Assembly (NCBI GenBank): GCA_945871065.1
Contig: CAMBUL010000011.1
Span: 1-46,707 of the forward strand
Origin: Chthoniobacter flavus
GTDB lineage: Bacteria > Verrucomicrobiota > Verrucomicrobiia > Chthoniobacterales > JACTMZ01
DNA: 46,707 nt
Direction: 5' to 3'
The stretch's first letter is position 1; every line of letters begins with the position of its first letter. The position numbers and the translations under genes were made by a program. Below are positions 7,166 through 15,803 of the stretch, piece after piece. The notes under the pieces are model-generated. The model made no database searches and was not told the origin of the DNA. It worked only from the letters and a program-made list of their open reading frames with translations.

Positions 7166-8031
7166 GCGTCCTCCTCCCCCACGGCAATGGGCGCCCGCAC
7201 ACGGTTTCCCCATTCGGTCCAGGACCCATCGTAGTTCCGCACTTTGTCATAGCCCAGAAGATAGGTCAGGACAAACCAAGTGTGACTCGAACGCTCGCCG
7301 ATCCGGCAATAAGCCACGATGTCGGCGCCCGGCGCCAACCCGCAACCATGGGTGTAAATTTTCTCGAGTTCATTGCGCGACTTGAACGTTCCGTCGTCAT
7401 TGACCGCCGCCTTCCAAGGCACGCTCCGAGCACCGGGCACGTGACCGCCACGCAGCACACCTTCTTGGGGATATTCCGGCATATGGGTGACCTCCCCGCG
7501 GAACTCGCCAGGCGAACGGACATCGATCAGGGGCAATTTCGCCTCGCTGTGGCGCATCGCATCCTCGTAAAACGCGCGAATCGCGGCATCGCGCCGCATC
7601 GTCGGCACGGGGTAATCCACTGAGGCGTAATGCGGTTTCTCCCGGGTCAGCGGACGACCTTCAGCCACCCACTTGTCGCGCCCGCCATTCATGACTTTGA
7701 CCTTCCCGTGACCAAAGAGACGAAAGACCCACAGCGCATAGCACGCCCACCAGTTCGACTTGTCGCCATAGAAAACGCATGTCGTGTCGGGACCAATTCC
7801 GTTTTTCGCACAGACCGCGGCGAATTCCGCCGGCGTGATGTAGTCACGGACCGTCTGGTCCTGCAGGTCGGTCCGCCAATCGATATGCACCGCGCCGACA
7901 ATGTGCCCCATGTCGTAGAGCAACACGTCCTCATTGCTCTCGATGATCCGCACCGCAGGATCATTCAGATGCTCGGCCACCCACTGGGTGGAGACCAAGG
8001 CTTCAGGGTACGCGTAATCTTGTTGGCTCAT
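7162..8031 (-). CDS. Thiosulfate sulfurtransferase (rhodanese, CysA/SseA-like)
   Basis: The 289-residue protein has two rhodanese domains: an inactive N-terminal one ([43 protein letters not shown]) and a catalytic C-terminal one with Cys242 in the loop [15 protein letters not shown]. The CRxGxR loop points to thiosulfate rather than 3-mercaptopyruvate as sulfur donor, and this loop is the one seen in mycobacterial CysA-type enzymes. The frame stays open 208 codons upstream through the repeat array and the tRNA-Ser gene. Real homology begins at [22 protein letters not shown], so the ATG at 8031 is used. It is transcribed in the same direction as tRNA-Ser and may be co-transcribed with it. Confidence 0.92.
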   Translation of the reverse strand: MSQQDYAYPEALVSTQWVAEHLNDPAVRIIESNEDVLLYDMGHIVGAVHIDWRTDLQDQTVRDYITPAEFAAVCAKNGIGPDTTCVFYGDKSNWWACYALWVFRLFGHGKVKVMNGGRDKWVAEGRPLTREKPHYASVDYPVPTMRRDAAIRAFYEDAMRHSEAKLPLIDVRSPGEFRGEVTHMPEYPQEGVLRGGHVPGARSVPWKAAVNDDGTFKSRNELEKIYTHGCGLAPGADIVAYCRIGERSSHTWFVLTYLLGYDKVRNYDGSWTEWGNRVRAPIAVGEEDA

Positions 8032-8100
8032 ATCTGGTTGGTTGGCAGACCGAGCTTTTAGGATGGTCCCCTTCGCACCATGCGACAAGAAAAACGAAGA

Positions 8101-8513
8101 GATTCCTAACCCGGCTTCGCCGACTCGAACTGCGAAAGTTGATTCCGGCCCCACGGCCTCCACCCTGCCGGACCGACCTTTGGTCGGTTTATGCCGCGGC
8201 GCGGCGTTCTCATCCCACCGGAAAGCTTCAGCCCGGCTTCGCCGGAAATCGGAGGGGGTGGGATTGGCCGCCTTCGGCGCCCTGTCTCCGGCTCGAACTT
8301 CGGATGTTGATGCCGGCCGTTGGCCTTCACCCCTGCGGGGCCGACCTCCGGTTGGTCTGTGCCGCGGCGCGGCGCTCTCATCCCACCGGCAAGTTTCAAC
8401 CCGGCTTCGCCGGAAATCGGAGGGGGTGGGATTGGCCGCCTCCGGCGCCCTGTCTCCGGCTCGAACTTCGTTCTCATCCCACCGGAAAGTTTCAACCCGG
8501 CTTCGCCGGAAAT
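8101..8513 (-). repeat. Direct-repeat array beginning with the 3' end of tRNA-Ser
   Basis: Read on the minus strand, the last 16 nt of tRNA-Ser including the discriminator (AATCCCACCCCCTCCG, 8529-8514) recur at 8433-8418 and 8265-8250. Each is followed by the same flank (ATTTCCGGCGAAGCCGGG, then a CCGGTGGGATGAGA block). The periods are 96 bp (8529-8434) and 168 bp (8433-8266); a third long unit decays towards about 8101. The 96-bp unit looks like the 168-bp unit with a 72-bp internal deletion. Both periods are multiples of three. The units contain small G/C-rich hairpins. The array lies between tRNA-Ser and the sulfurtransferase gene, in transcription order. Confidence 0.88.
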
Positions 8514-8598
8514 CGGAGGGGGTGGGATTCGAACCCACGGACCCTTGCGGGTCTCCGGTTTTCAAGACCGGTGCAATAGACCGCTCTACCACCCCTCC
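8514..8598 (-). tRNA. tRNA-Ser (anticodon UGA)
   Basis: The 85-nt class II tRNA has acceptor GGAGGGG pairing with CCCCTCC and discriminator G, anticodon loop CTTGAAA giving UGA, a variable arm around GAGACCCGCAAGGGTC and T-arm GTGGG-TTCGAAT-CCCAC. The 3' CCA is not encoded (the next bases are ATT). Its 3' end seeds a repeat array downstream. Confidence 0.97.
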
Positions 8599-8608
8599 TG
8601 AATTGGAT

Positions 8609-8637
8609 AGTTTAGCCGAACTGACAGCTGCTGGCAA
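8609..8637 (-). promoter_or_regulatory. Promoter of tRNA-Ser
   Basis: On the minus strand TTGCCA (8637-8632), a 17-bp spacer and TAAACT (8614-8609) lie with the -10 box 10 bp before the mature tRNA 5' end, the expected geometry for a sigma-70-type tRNA promoter. Confidence 0.65.
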
Positions 8638-8639
8638 GC

Positions 8640-9129
8640 GGTGGAACATGCGCATTCCTAGATCCTTCTTAAACGCCCAAATTCTTTGGGGTCAACTCAT
8701 TATGGCCAATTCGCAACAGGCATTCTCCGCGCGGATTGCTGTACGAAATCAAGAATGCGGCTCCTCCCCCGAGGCTGAGATTCTAGGAGCCTACTGCTCC
8801 CGTGAAGCTCCCGTGAGATTTACTTCTTGAGCAAGCACCGTGAAGACAAAAACCGGAGAGCAAGCGGGAAAATGTGGCAAAGTTTTTACCGTAAAAGGAA
8901 TGACTGAGCAGCTGGCCTATTGATGCCGCCAACAGGTTTTTACTCTCGCTCCCCTTGGCGGAGATACATTATTAAATCGGAGATCCGGCAAGGCATCAGC
9001 CCGCAACCACACAGAATGAGCAAAGTCATCACCCGAGCGCGGCCGGATCTGCCTGCAACTTGTTGCAAGGTTTGGATGCCTCTGCTGGCGCAGTTCAAGA
9101 ATGTCGCTGAGTCCGGCCACATGGTCTGA
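8640..9129. other. Intergenic region before the capsule island
   Basis: About 490 bp hold no credible gene on either strand; the short frames here lack conserved features. The region is less G/C-rich than its surroundings and must contain the promoter(s) for the capsule operon. An A/T-rich stretch at about 8962-8980 (GATACATTATTAAAT) is one candidate, without a clear -35. Confidence 0.5.
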
Positions 9130-9146
9130 CCAAGGGCGGTAGCTTG
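9130..9146 (+). promoter_or_regulatory. JUMPstart/ops-like element (RfaH recruitment site)
   Basis: CCAAGGGCGGTAGCTTG matches 15 of 17 bases of the enterobacterial JUMPstart core CCAGGGGCGGTAGCGTG. It includes the complete ops core GGCGGTAG (9135-9142), then C, one base and T, as in ops. It ends 15 nt before the ATG of the first capsule gene, on the transcribed strand. In E. coli this DNA makes RNA polymerase pause and recruits the NusG paralogue RfaH, which also helps recruit ribosomes where a Shine-Dalgarno is absent; none is seen here. Presence of an RfaH homologue in this genome is not known. Confidence 0.65.
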
Positions 9147-9161
9147 TCCCACCAAAGCCCG

Positions 9162-10427
9162 ATGAAGCCGACGCACAGAAAAATGGCCCTTCTTGCCTCA
9201 GCACCGGCACAGCGGCGTCGAAAGGGCAAATTGTGGCCGTTTGTCTTACTACCGCTTTTCTTGACGTTGGCTGGTTGCACCTTTCTCCCCAGCTCTGGTC
9301 CGTCGGGTTTCCGCATCAAGGCCGGGGCCAAGCAGACCAAGGGGCTGGCTTCTTACGAATGGCTGCAGGTCGACCAACCGACGGTCGAGCTGCTCCAGCA
9401 ATTCAGTCCGACACCATCGTATGTTTCCGCTGAGGGAGAGAAGAAGGTCCTCACGTCTCTCCCTCGAGGCATCGAAGCGCTCGGTCAGGGAAGCGCGCAA
9501 GCTATTCAACCCGGGGATATCGTTCATATTGCAATTTTCGAGAGCGGGGGCGGCCTCTTCACACCTTTAACGCCAGAGGGACAAAGTAGCGGAAGCCCGG
9601 TCACATCCCTTCCTGCCCAAAGGGTTGACCAACAGGGTGACATTACCGTGCCGTTCGCCGGACGGGTGCGTGCGCTTGGGCGTTTGCCTGGTGACCTAGA
9701 GTCTGAAATCACCGAAATGCTGAGCGGAAAGACGGTCGACCCCCAAGTCATCGTCACCGTCGCCAAGCGCGACGGAGGAGATCTCGTGAGCGTGGGGGGA
9801 GATGTTAAGTCTCCTACTCAAGTCCCGGTTAGCCTTGCCGGCACACGTCTAGTCGACGCGATTACCACAGCAGGCGGCAGCACGGCGCGTCCCCACCAAG
9901 CCATGGTTGTGGTAACGCGCAATGGGGTCACCCGCTCCGACTCTCTTCAAGAGATTTACAACGTGCAGGGGAAAAATATTCTTCTGCAACCTGGCGACAC
10001 GGTCCTGGTGAGTAACCGTTTACTCAGTTATCTCGTCTTTGGTGCTGGCGGGAAGATTGGTAATCAACCAATCGAAATTGAGGACTTGAGCTTGGCTCAA
10101 GCTATCGCAATCTCGGGAGGGCTTGATGACAACAGGGCGAATCCCTCCACAATATTCGTTTATCGGAAAGAATCACGACGTTTTCTCGAGGCAGCAGGCA
10201 AGACAAACCTCCCTCCCGGTGCTGCCCTGCCGGTCATATACCAACTTCAGCTTCAAGAACCGCAGGGCTTCTTCTTTGCAGACAATTTCATGATCCGCGA
10301 CAACGACATCCTTTATTACGGCGCGGCTGGCAGTGTGGGCGTTCTCAAGTTTATGAGTCTGCTCAATGCCTTTTTTGCCCCTGCCCGCTCGGGTTTGAGC
10401 GTGACCAGTCCTGCCGCAGGATTCTGA
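9162..10427 (+). CDS. Outer-membrane polysaccharide export lipoprotein (Wza/BexD/KpsD type)
   Basis: The 421-residue protein should form the outer-membrane channel for capsule export. A basic N-terminus and hydrophobic segment end in the lipobox LTLAGC (Cys39), followed by a polysaccharide-export domain (IQPGDIVHIAIFESGGGLFTP, QQGDITVPFAGRVRALGR, VDPQVIVTVAKRDGG) and SLBB-type repeats (SVGGDVKSPTQVPVS, LLQPGDTVLVSNR, AIAISGGL). A TTG at 9144 is in frame but lies inside the ops element, so the ATG at 9162 is preferred; the ATG at 9183 is also possible. It leads a compact operon with kpsM, kpsT and kpsE. No Shine-Dalgarno precedes it, which fits the ops element. Confidence 0.9.
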   Translation: MKPTHRKMALLASAPAQRRRKGKLWPFVLLPLFLTLAGCTFLPSSGPSGFRIKAGAKQTKGLASYEWLQVDQPTVELLQQFSPTPSYVSAEGEKKVLTSLPRGIEALGQGSAQAIQPGDIVHIAIFESGGGLFTPLTPEGQSSGSPVTSLPAQRVDQQGDITVPFAGRVRALGRLPGDLESEITEMLSGKTVDPQVIVTVAKRDGGDLVSVGGDVKSPTQVPVSLAGTRLVDAITTAGGSTARPHQAMVVVTRNGVTRSDSLQEIYNVQGKNILLQPGDTVLVSNRLLSYLVFGAGGKIGNQPIEIEDLSLAQAIAISGGLDDNRANPSTIFVYRKESRRFLEAAGKTNLPPGAALPVIYQLQLQEPQGFFFADNFMIRDNDILYYGAAGSVGVLKFMSLLNAFFAPARSGLSVTSPAAGF

Positions 10428-10444
10428 GACCCTCACGCTTCCCC

Positions 10445-11278
10445 ATGACCACCCGGCAAGCCCCCGCAGCCTTGCCGCCTGAGATCCCTGAACACTCGCT
10501 CCGCCATGCTTTGCGGGAGCAGGTCTCCGTGATCTGGGCTCTGATGATGCGCGAGGTCATGACTCGCTTCGGGCGCCACAAGCTTGGCTACCTATGGGTC
10601 TTTCTGGAGCCAACTATTCACATTGGAGTCTGGTTCGTTATACGTCTCGCCATCCGCGCAGGAGGTGGTGCGGCGGACATGTCTCCCTGGCTGTTCCTCG
10701 GCACCGGTGTTATGCCACTCATTACCTTCATGCAGATGAATAGCTATGTCGGGGGGGCGATTTCCGCCAATGGAGCCCTCCTTGCCTTTCCTCCCGTCAA
10801 GACACTCGACACCATTGCGGCGCGCTTTTTGTTGGAGTCGGGCACATTAATCGTGGTTGCGGTCGTGCTCTTTACTGGACTGGTGGCATTTGGAGTAGCG
10901 ACGTGGCCTGACAGTCTCGGAACTCTTGCCTTGGCTGGAGGCGGCATGGCATTGCTCGGATTAGGCTTCGGCATTTGCAAAGCCATTGCGACGGCCTTCT
11001 TCCCGGTTGCAGGCCAGCTCAATGTCATCGTCGTCAGAGTGCTTTATTTAACTAGCGGCATTTTCTTTGACCCGGAAAAACTACCTCCCGACATACAGTA
11101 CTGGCTCTCGTTCAACCCCTGCCTGCACGGCGTGCAATTATTCCGTCACGGCTATTCCAATCTCTATGTTACAAATCTGGCGGATCCGTGGTATCTGTTT
11201 TCGTGGGCTCTCGGACTCGTTGCGCTCGGACTTCTTCTGGAGCGCATCACGAGACACCGCATGAAAGACCTGCCATGA
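10445..11278 (+). CDS. kpsM: Capsule ABC exporter permease, KpsM family
   Basis: The 277-residue ABC-2-type permease is the membrane half of the exporter that moves the completed polysaccharide across the inner membrane. A cytoplasmic N-terminus with MMREVMTRFGRHKLGYLWVF (the usual motif before the first helix) leads into about six hydrophobic segments. LTSGIFFDPEKLPPDIQYWLSFNP near the end is typical of KpsM/Wzm proteins. It starts 17 bp after the export lipoprotein gene, and its stop overlaps the kpsT start (ATGA). Wzm of O-antigen export is the alternative name; the KpsE, KpsC and KpsS partners in this island favour KpsM. Confidence 0.93.
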   Translation: MTTRQAPAALPPEIPEHSLRHALREQVSVIWALMMREVMTRFGRHKLGYLWVFLEPTIHIGVWFVIRLAIRAGGGAADMSPWLFLGTGVMPLITFMQMNSYVGGAISANGALLAFPPVKTLDTIAARFLLESGTLIVVAVVLFTGLVAFGVATWPDSLGTLALAGGGMALLGLGFGICKAIATAFFPVAGQLNVIVVRVLYLTSGIFFDPEKLPPDIQYWLSFNPCLHGVQLFRHGYSNLYVTNLADPWYLFSWALGLVALGLLLERITRHRMKDLP

Positions 11279-11928
11279 TCCAACTCGAGCGAGTCACCAA
11301 AACTTACCGCATCGAGGGCGGGCTCAAACTTGTCCTTGATGACATTGATTTTGTCTTTCCCTCGGGGCTTAGCGTGGGTGTATTGGGAATGAACGGAGCC
11401 GGCAAGTCTACACTACTGCGTTTGCTGTCTGGAGCGGACCAGCCGACGTCCGGTCGTGTCCGCCGCAACCGTCGCATTTCATGGCCCGTGTCGCTCAGCG
11501 GTTTCAACGGTTCTTTGACCGGCGAAGAAAACGTGCGTTTTGTCAGTCGTCTCTACGGCGTCGACCACCGCGAGGTCATGCGCTATGTTGCCTCGTTTAC
11601 CGAATTAGGAGACGACCTCTACCAGCCCACGCGCACCTATTCAGCCGGCATGCGCGGGAGATTATCTTTTGCTTTGAGCCTGGCCTTGGACTTCGACACG
11701 TACATTGTCGATGAGGGCCATGCCACCGGAGATGCAAGGTTTGCCAAGCGCTTCAATCAGGAGTGGCGCCAGCGTCTGCAAAGGGCGAATATTATCATGG
11801 TTTCCCACCGAATCGGCACCATTTATGAACACTGTACCCACGCTGCCATACTCCATCAAGGCAAACTCAGCCCGCTGATGACTATCGATCAGGCGGCCCC
11901 GATCTACGAGTATCTCCTCGGCGTTTAA
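11275..11928 (+). CDS. kpsT: Capsule ABC exporter ATPase, KpsT family
   Basis: The 217-residue ATPase powers the KpsM permease. It has the Walker A loop GMNGAGKST (38-46), the signature-like YSAGMRGRLSFALSLAL and Walker B YIVDEGHATGD with the catalytic Glu, then the switch His in MVSHRIGTIYEHC. The short length, without a C-terminal carbohydrate-binding domain, is typical of KpsT rather than of Wzt, which carries an O-antigen-binding extension. The ATG at 11275 overlaps the kpsM stop, so the two are translationally coupled. One base separates its stop from kpsE. Confidence 0.95.
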   Translation: MIQLERVTKTYRIEGGLKLVLDDIDFVFPSGLSVGVLGMNGAGKSTLLRLLSGADQPTSGRVRRNRRISWPVSLSGFNGSLTGEENVRFVSRLYGVDHREVMRYVASFTELGDDLYQPTRTYSAGMRGRLSFALSLALDFDTYIVDEGHATGDARFAKRFNQEWRQRLQRANIIMVSHRIGTIYEHCTHAAILHQGKLSPLMTIDQAAPIYEYLLGV

Positions 11929-11929
11929 T

Positions 11930-13246
11930 ATGGACACCAATCCCTCATCTCCCGTCCCGTCGGAAGGCCCAAAGAAAGCCGGGACTCCGGACCTGCCAGC
12001 GGCTCGCGGTCCCCTGGATGGCCGTCGGCGCCGTGCAGCCGCCCAGTTAGCTTCTGCCCACCCGGCGCTGAAGGTCCGGGCGGAGGAGATCTTTCCCCCG
12101 ATAGCCGGCCTACCGCAGCGCCCCACCGCACCACGGCGCACGCGAAATTTACTTTTGTCGGCGGTTCTGTTCATGGCTCTGCCTGTTGTTCTTGCCGTGC
12201 TCTACTTCGGTTTTATGGCCAGCGATCAATACTACACCACAGCGGACTACGCGGTTCGCTTCTCCCAGGGTGCCGCGGCTGCTCCACACTCCGCAGGCGG
12301 CGGCGGCTTGGGTGGGATGCTGGCCGGAGGGGCAGCGGCCGCTATGTCAGACATGTTTATTCTGCGCGACTACATTCTCAGCCACCAGATCCTCGAAGAC
12401 CTCGAACCCGAGCTCGACATTCGAGCTATTTACTCCGATCCCAAAGCGGACCGCTTGGCACGACTGGACCCCGCGGTAAGCAAAGAGGACCTACTCGAAT
12501 ATTGGAGAGGCATGATTAGTGTCCGTTGCGATATAACCACAGGCATAAGCCACCTCGGGGTACGTGCCTTCACCGCAAAGGAAGCCAAGCAAGTTGCCGA
12601 CAGCGTACTCCGTCTGAGCGAAGCACTCGTAAACCGGTTGTCCGACCGGGCCCAAGATGACCGGCTTGAACTAGCACAGCGGGATGTGGACGAAGCATAT
12701 ATACGAGTAGCCGAGGCGCTTGATGGTCTTCGCATTTACCAAGAGCGGGCTGGTCAGGTTAGCCCCGAGGGATTTGTTCAGGCGCGCAGCGAACTCGAAG
12801 CGGGCATCGAGCAGGAAGTTTCACGATACGAGGCCCAGATCGAGAGACTTCGGCGCGACCTGCCAGACGATGCGCCGGGTATTAGGCAACTCCGTCAGCG
12901 CCTCGAGATTGCCCGCAGCCAACTCGGCGCAGAACGTCAACGTTCCACCTCTTCCCCGTCAAATGAGGGGGCTTCGGCGTCGGAAATTTTTACCGAATTC
13001 TCCAAGCTCAAGCTCGAGAGCGAGTTTTCCGCCAAGGCTTACGACTCAGCCTTGGCTTCGCTGGAACAGGCGCGCCTCGAGGCGGCTAAGCAGGACAGGT
13101 ATCTTGAGGCCTTTGTGCGCCCTCAATTGCCGGATGCTCCCGAATACCCACGCCGCGCATTCAATATCGCGCTCGTCGCCGTCGGTTCCTTTCTTGTCTG
13201 GTCAATCGGCGGCCTCATGGTCGCTGCAGTGCGCGAACACCTTTAA
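11930..13246 (+). CDS. kpsE: Capsule export inner-membrane protein, KpsE/BexC family (PCP-3)
   Basis: The 438-residue protein should link the inner-membrane ABC exporter to the outer-membrane channel. A proline/alanine-rich cytoplasmic tail of about 70 residues precedes one transmembrane helix (about 73-95). A large periplasmic part follows, with coiled-coil helices (about 235-400), and a second helix close to the C-terminus (ALVAVGSFLVWSIGGLMVAAV). The motif PxxPxxPRR before the last helix appears as PQLPDAPEYPRRAFN. A Gly/Ala-rich loop (AGGGGLGGMLAGGAAAA) follows the first helix. It is somewhat longer than E. coli KpsE (about 380) because of the N-terminal tail. The first 13 codons read SSPVPSEGPKK-like low complexity. 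Confidence 0.9.
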   Translation: MDTNPSSPVPSEGPKKAGTPDLPAARGPLDGRRRRAAAQLASAHPALKVRAEEIFPPIAGLPQRPTAPRRTRNLLLSAVLFMALPVVLAVLYFGFMASDQYYTTADYAVRFSQGAAAAPHSAGGGGLGGMLAGGAAAAMSDMFILRDYILSHQILEDLEPELDIRAIYSDPKADRLARLDPAVSKEDLLEYWRGMISVRCDITTGISHLGVRAFTAKEAKQVADSVLRLSEALVNRLSDRAQDDRLELAQRDVDEAYIRVAEALDGLRIYQERAGQVSPEGFVQARSELEAGIEQEVSRYEAQIERLRRDLPDDAPGIRQLRQRLEIARSQLGAERQRSTSSPSNEGASASEIFTEFSKLKLESEFSAKAYDSALASLEQARLEAAKQDRYLEAFVRPQLPDAPEYPRRAFNIALVAVGSFLVWSIGGLMVAAVREHL

Positions 13247-13298
13247 GGCGATTCAATCCCCGTTTGCCACGGCATCCGGCAAAACCGTGAACTGCTCC

Positions 13299-15803
13299 AT
13301 GATTGCATCCTATCTGGCGCCACTTTTGCTGGCCCGGGGCCCAACGACCGCGAGGGGACGTCTGCGGAAGTGGTGGCTACTTTGCGCTTCATTAATTGTC
13401 CGCCGGTCCGGACTTTTCGACCGCGATTATTATGAGCAGCAAAACCATGACGTTGCTGAAAGCGGAATGGATCCTTTGTGGCACTATCTGGCCTATGGTG
13501 ACCGCGAAGGGCGCCAACCTATGCCTTGGTTTGATCCTGAGCACTATCGGCGTTCGCTGCCCGCGCCGATTTCCCACCAATACAACAGTCTTCTGCACTA
13601 CTTGTTCATCGGGCGATTCCTCCAACCCGAGGTCAGTCCGAATTTCGACACCCGGCACTTCTACCAGAATCATCGTGATGTCCGGCTCAAACGGAAGGAG
13701 TCATTACTTTGGTTTCGCCAACTGGGTAACGCTGCCGCATCTCACTACTCTCCTTTCGCCTTGGCCGCAGGAACTCACTTACCAGAGGCACCATCGCGCG
13801 AAGATTGGACCAGATTGCCCGCCATGCAAGGAGCCGCACCATTAGTCGACATCATTGTTCCCGTCTTCCGGGGCCGCGCCGAGACTTTGCGCTGCCTGTA
13901 TTGTGTCCTTAGCTCCAAACAACAAACTCCTTTCCGGCTGATCGTGGTCAATGACAGCAGCCCCGACAAAGAACTAGCCGCTGAACTAAGCCGATTGGCT
14001 GAGCGAGGTCTATTCGATCTGGTGGAACACGCAGACAACAAAGGTTTTGTCTTTTCTGTTAATCAAGCTCTTTTGCTCCACCCCGATCGAGACGTTATCT
14101 TGCTCAACGCAGACACCGAACCGCACAATGACTGGCTCGACCGCCTGCGAGCGACCGCCTACCGGCATCCGCGGGTTGCCACGGTGACGCCTCTTTCGAA
14201 CAATGCGACAATCGCCAGCTATCCGCGTTTTGACCGCGACAATCCCGGGCCGCTTGAATTGGACCCAAAAGAATTTGACCGGTTGGCGGCGGAGACCAAC
14301 CGCGGAATATGTGTCCAGGCACCGACCGGTGTGGGCTTCTGTCTTTACATCCGCCGCCTCGCTCTTCGGGAAGTCGGTCCGCTTGATGAAGCAAGCTTCG
14401 GGAAAGGATACGGAGAGGAAAACGACTTTTGCCGGCGGGCGGTCAAATTAGGGTGGGAAAACCGGATCACCGCGGACGTTTACATCTGGCATTGGGGCGC
14501 TCGTTCGTTTTTGGGTGAGAAAAACAAGCATGTTTCCCGCGCTATGCAAGTCATGGAGCAGCGGCACCCTGGCTATCGGCGGTTGGTCGAGGAGTTCGTG
14601 TCGGCCGACGGGCTGGCACCGCATCGCGCCGGACTCGATCGAGCCCGCCTGTTGCGCCGCCGATCTTCTGCGGAGAACGTTCTCTTCGTGACTCACACCA
14701 GAGGGGGCGGAGCGGCTAGACACGTGGAGTCGGAGATGCGGCACCTGAGTAACCGGGGAGTTGGCAGCTTCTTACTGCAGCCGGAAAAAGAAAGATTCGG
14801 ACGCCTCGGCGCCCCCGGGCTGCCGCGGCTTCCCAACCTTCCGCCTGTGGATCTTACTTCTGCCGAACAGCTCGAAGACTTGCTTGGCTGGCTGGGCATC
14901 AGCGAGGTTCAGATACATCAACTGGTCGACTTCCCGCGGGCCATCACGGGTGGCGACCGCGGCGCGGCACGGACGATCGCGGGCGCGGCACGTCGTCGCG
15001 GGATTCCGTTCGACTTTTATGTTCACGACTATCAACACATTTGCCCCCGCATCAATCTTGTCGGGCCAAGTTCAGTTTACTGCGGAGAGCCGGACGAGCA
15101 CACTTGCCGGCGCTGCCTCAAAATCCGGGTCCGCGGTATAGAAAATCCGAACATAGCTGATATTCATGCATGGAGGGTGCGTCAGGCTTCTCTACTAGAG
15201 GGAGCACGGCGGGTCATCGTCCCCGACCAAGATGTCATGGATCGTCTCTCCTATTACTATCCACATGCCCATTACTTAGTCCGACCGCACGAAGACCCGG
15301 CCATATTCCCTCCGTCTTCTGCATCACGCTCCGGCCGCCGCGGCCCGGTGCGGATCGTTGTTCCGGGCGCCATAAGCACGGTCAAGGGCTACGACATCGT
15401 CTTAGCTGCTGCCCGCGCAGCGAAGAGGGCACGGCTGCCCCTTGAGCTTATCGTCATGGGTTACACGCGTCGGGACAAAGAACTAGCAAGCGTTGGAGTG
15501 AAAATTACCGGACGATATTGGGACGAGAACGCGGGCGACACACTACGGGAGATTGACGCGGATATGGCTTGGGTCCCTTCGGTCTGGCCTGAGACTTATT
15601 GCTACGCCTTGTCGATCCCGCTCAAGGCAGGCCTTCCCGTTGCCGCGTTCGACCTCGGGGCACAGGCGTCCCGGTTGCGTCGTCACGGCGGGGATCATTT
15701 GCTCCTTTCCATGGAGTTTGCCCGTAAACCCCAAGAACTAATCGCGGTCCTCCACCAGTTCGCTAGCGCCCGGCGAAGACCCTGCCAGAAACTAGCCGCT
15801 TAA
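13299..15803 (+). CDS. Multidomain glycosyltransferase: FDxxYY repeats, GT2 and GT4
   Basis: The 834-residue protein has three parts. Residues 30-140 carry three imperfect repeats of the type LFDRDYYEQQNHDVA...DPLWHYLAYGDREGR, often seen at the front of capsule glycosyltransferases. Residues about 181-420 form a GT-A/GT2 domain (VDIIVPVFRGRAETLRC, VVNDSSPD, LLNADTEPHNDW, GYGEENDFCRRA). Residues about 459-820 form a GT-B/GT4 domain (NVLFVTHTRGGGAARHVES; PSVWPETYCYALSIPLKAGLPV). It should add at least two sugars, or one sugar with one modified activity. The ATG at 13299 is chosen; a GTG at 13287 is also in frame, and the earlier open frame overlaps kpsE and is not coding. It is the last gene before a 546-bp gap. 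Confidence 0.85.
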   Translation: MIASYLAPLLLARGPTTARGRLRKWWLLCASLIVRRSGLFDRDYYEQQNHDVAESGMDPLWHYLAYGDREGRQPMPWFDPEHYRRSLPAPISHQYNSLLHYLFIGRFLQPEVSPNFDTRHFYQNHRDVRLKRKESLLWFRQLGNAAASHYSPFALAAGTHLPEAPSREDWTRLPAMQGAAPLVDIIVPVFRGRAETLRCLYCVLSSKQQTPFRLIVVNDSSPDKELAAELSRLAERGLFDLVEHADNKGFVFSVNQALLLHPDRDVILLNADTEPHNDWLDRLRATAYRHPRVATVTPLSNNATIASYPRFDRDNPGPLELDPKEFDRLAAETNRGICVQAPTGVGFCLYIRRLALREVGPLDEASFGKGYGEENDFCRRAVKLGWENRITADVYIWHWGARSFLGEKNKHVSRAMQVMEQRHPGYRRLVEEFVSADGLAPHRAGLDRARLLRRRSSAENVLFVTHTRGGGAARHVESEMRHLSNRGVGSFLLQPEKERFGRLGAPGLPRLPNLPPVDLTSAEQLEDLLGWLGISEVQIHQLVDFPRAITGGDRGAARTIAGAARRRGIPFDFYVHDYQHICPRINLVGPSSVYCGEPDEHTCRRCLKIRVRGIENPNIADIHAWRVRQASLLEGARRVIVPDQDVMDRLSYYYPHAHYLVRPHEDPAIFPPSSASRSGRRGPVRIVVPGAISTVKGYDIVLAAARAAKRARLPLELIVMGYTRRDKELASVGVKITGRYWDENAGDTLREIDADMAWVPSVWPETYCYALSIPLKAGLPVAAFDLGAQASRLRRHGGDHLLLSMEFARKPQELIAVLHQFASARRRPCQKLAA

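Noticed and set aside
8101-8513. CRISPR array
   Set aside because: Units are 96 and 168 bp, built from a tRNA 3' end, without regular spacers or cas genes.
8032-8655. N-terminal extension of the sulfurtransferase frame
   Set aside because: It consists of translated tRNA and direct repeats; rhodanese homology begins at [12 protein letters not shown] (8031). Kept only as a finding about frame conservation.
8920-9129. 69-codon plus-strand frame before the capsule operon
   Set aside because: No ribosome-binding site or conserved pattern, and its end overlaps the ops element region.
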